Shown here: positions 63,800 to 64,000 of the stretch, piece by piece
How positions within the stretch are numbered: position 1 is the stretch's first letter
Layout of the letters: every line of letters begins with the position of its first letter
DNA from: Gemmatimonas sp.
GTDB lineage: Bacteria; Gemmatimonadota; Gemmatimonadetes; Gemmatimonadales; Gemmatimonadaceae
Length of the DNA stretch: 64,000 bases
Direction of reading: 5' to 3'
Assembly (NCBI GenBank): GCA_013822425.1
Contig: PNKL01000010.1
Location: forward strand, 1-64,000
Translations under genes and position numbers: made by a program
Notes under the pieces: model-generated
Databases searched by the model: none
What the model saw: only the letters and a program-made list of their open reading frames with translations
Told to the model about the DNA's origin: nothing

Positions 63800-64000
63800 A
63801 TGTCGTCCGGCCACACCGGCCACACCGGCCACACCGGCCACACCGGCCACACCGGCCACGCCTCACGCAGACCGCGCGTGATAATGCTCGCGGCGCTGAT
63901 CGCGGCAGTCGCGCTGCTTCACTATGGCGTTCCAACCACATCACATGGTTTGCACCAGCTGCATATCGTGTTGCGGAAGGGGTACTTCCTTCCGCCGGTA
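63800..64000 (+). CDS. Membrane protein, probable sensor kinase, with GHT-repeat N-terminus (partial)
   Basis: The ATG at 63800 opens a frame that runs to the end of the window (67 codons). It begins Met-Ser-Ser followed by six Gly-His units spaced by Thr, coded by a 9-bp tandem repeat. A basic linker (ASRRPRVI) leads into a membrane helix (MLAALIAAVALLHYGV). The next residues, TSHGLHQLHIVLRKGYFLPP, resemble the opening of membrane histidine kinases with several N-terminal helices. The His-rich tail would lie in the cytoplasm or at the membrane face. The kinase part is outside the window, so the class is provisional. Confidence 0.55.
   Translation, partial: MSSGHTGHTGHTGHTGHTGHASRRPRVIMLAALIAAVALLHYGVPTTSHGLHQLHIVLRKGYFLPPV
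63808..63858 (+). repeat. 9-bp tandem repeat CCACACCGG coding Gly-His-Thr
   Basis: Five exact CCACACCGG units (about 63811-63855) plus partial copies. Nine bases keep the frame, so copy-number changes would add or remove Gly-His-Thr triplets. Confidence 0.9.

Overview
The window is 64 kb of high-GC DNA from a Gram-negative bacterium with an outer membrane: it encodes a TonB-type energy transducer, a SusC/SusD pair, TolC, an RND pump and several lipoproteins. The combination of SusC/SusD-type receptors, a DUF5916 outer-membrane protein, BNR-propeller and YncE/phosphoesterase proteins, paired M16 peptidases and many secreted peptidases points to Gemmatimonadota or a close relative. That placement is inferred from gene style only; there is no rRNA or other marker to confirm it.

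Layout. 0-4 kb: prephenate dehydratase behind two M16 peptidases, then tRNA-Phe on the other strand. 4-10 kb: a decayed beta-barrel gene, a TonB-like protein, an omega-amino-acid transaminase, a methylmalonate-semialdehyde dehydrogenase collapsed by an internal deletion, and a translationally coupled metallopeptidase/ATP-grasp pair; two related long palindromic elements (about 7.1 and 9.8 kb) lie here. 10-19 kb: MFS exporter, transketolase, a PAS-GGDEF protein with a compensated frameshift, and a VIT/VWA - ECF sigma - anti-sigma operon whose anti-sigma gene is frameshifted inside a minisatellite. 19-26 kb: a YncE/phosphoesterase gene with two frameshifts, an SMP-30-like lipoprotein and a 1055-aa BNR-propeller protein.

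26-33 kb: a fatty-acid oxidation operon (large acyl-CoA dehydrogenase, ETF-quinone oxidoreductase with eight cysteines, EtfB, EtfA), followed by plant-type FabI and a lipoprotein. 33-42 kb: cardiolipin synthase; a tightly overlapping GNAT - enolase-superfamily racemase - M20 deacylase - Sua5 operon resembling the N-succinylamino acid D-to-L conversion pathway; PAP2 and LigT-like genes; an alpha/beta hydrolase with a TlpA/CcdA redox pair. 42-53 kb: EttA, arginase, a DUF5916 pseudogene, an M20 peptidase and SusC/SusD.

53-64 kb: a TlpA protein and a lipoprotein, then a copper/silver-type resistance locus: Met-rich periplasmic protein, outer-membrane barrel, His/Cys-rich secreted protein, TolC, CusB, CusA (all three Cu/Ag methionines conserved), a Tat-exported DUF411 lipoprotein, and the start of a membrane protein (probably a sensor kinase) with a Gly-His-Thr repeat at its N-terminus. 

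Two themes stand out. First, at least six genes between 4 and 47 kb are damaged (deletion, frameshift, nonsense). Second, intergenic spaces carry several families of short repeats and palindromes. The most system-like loci are the metal-resistance cluster, the racemase operon and the ATP-grasp/metallopeptidase pair.
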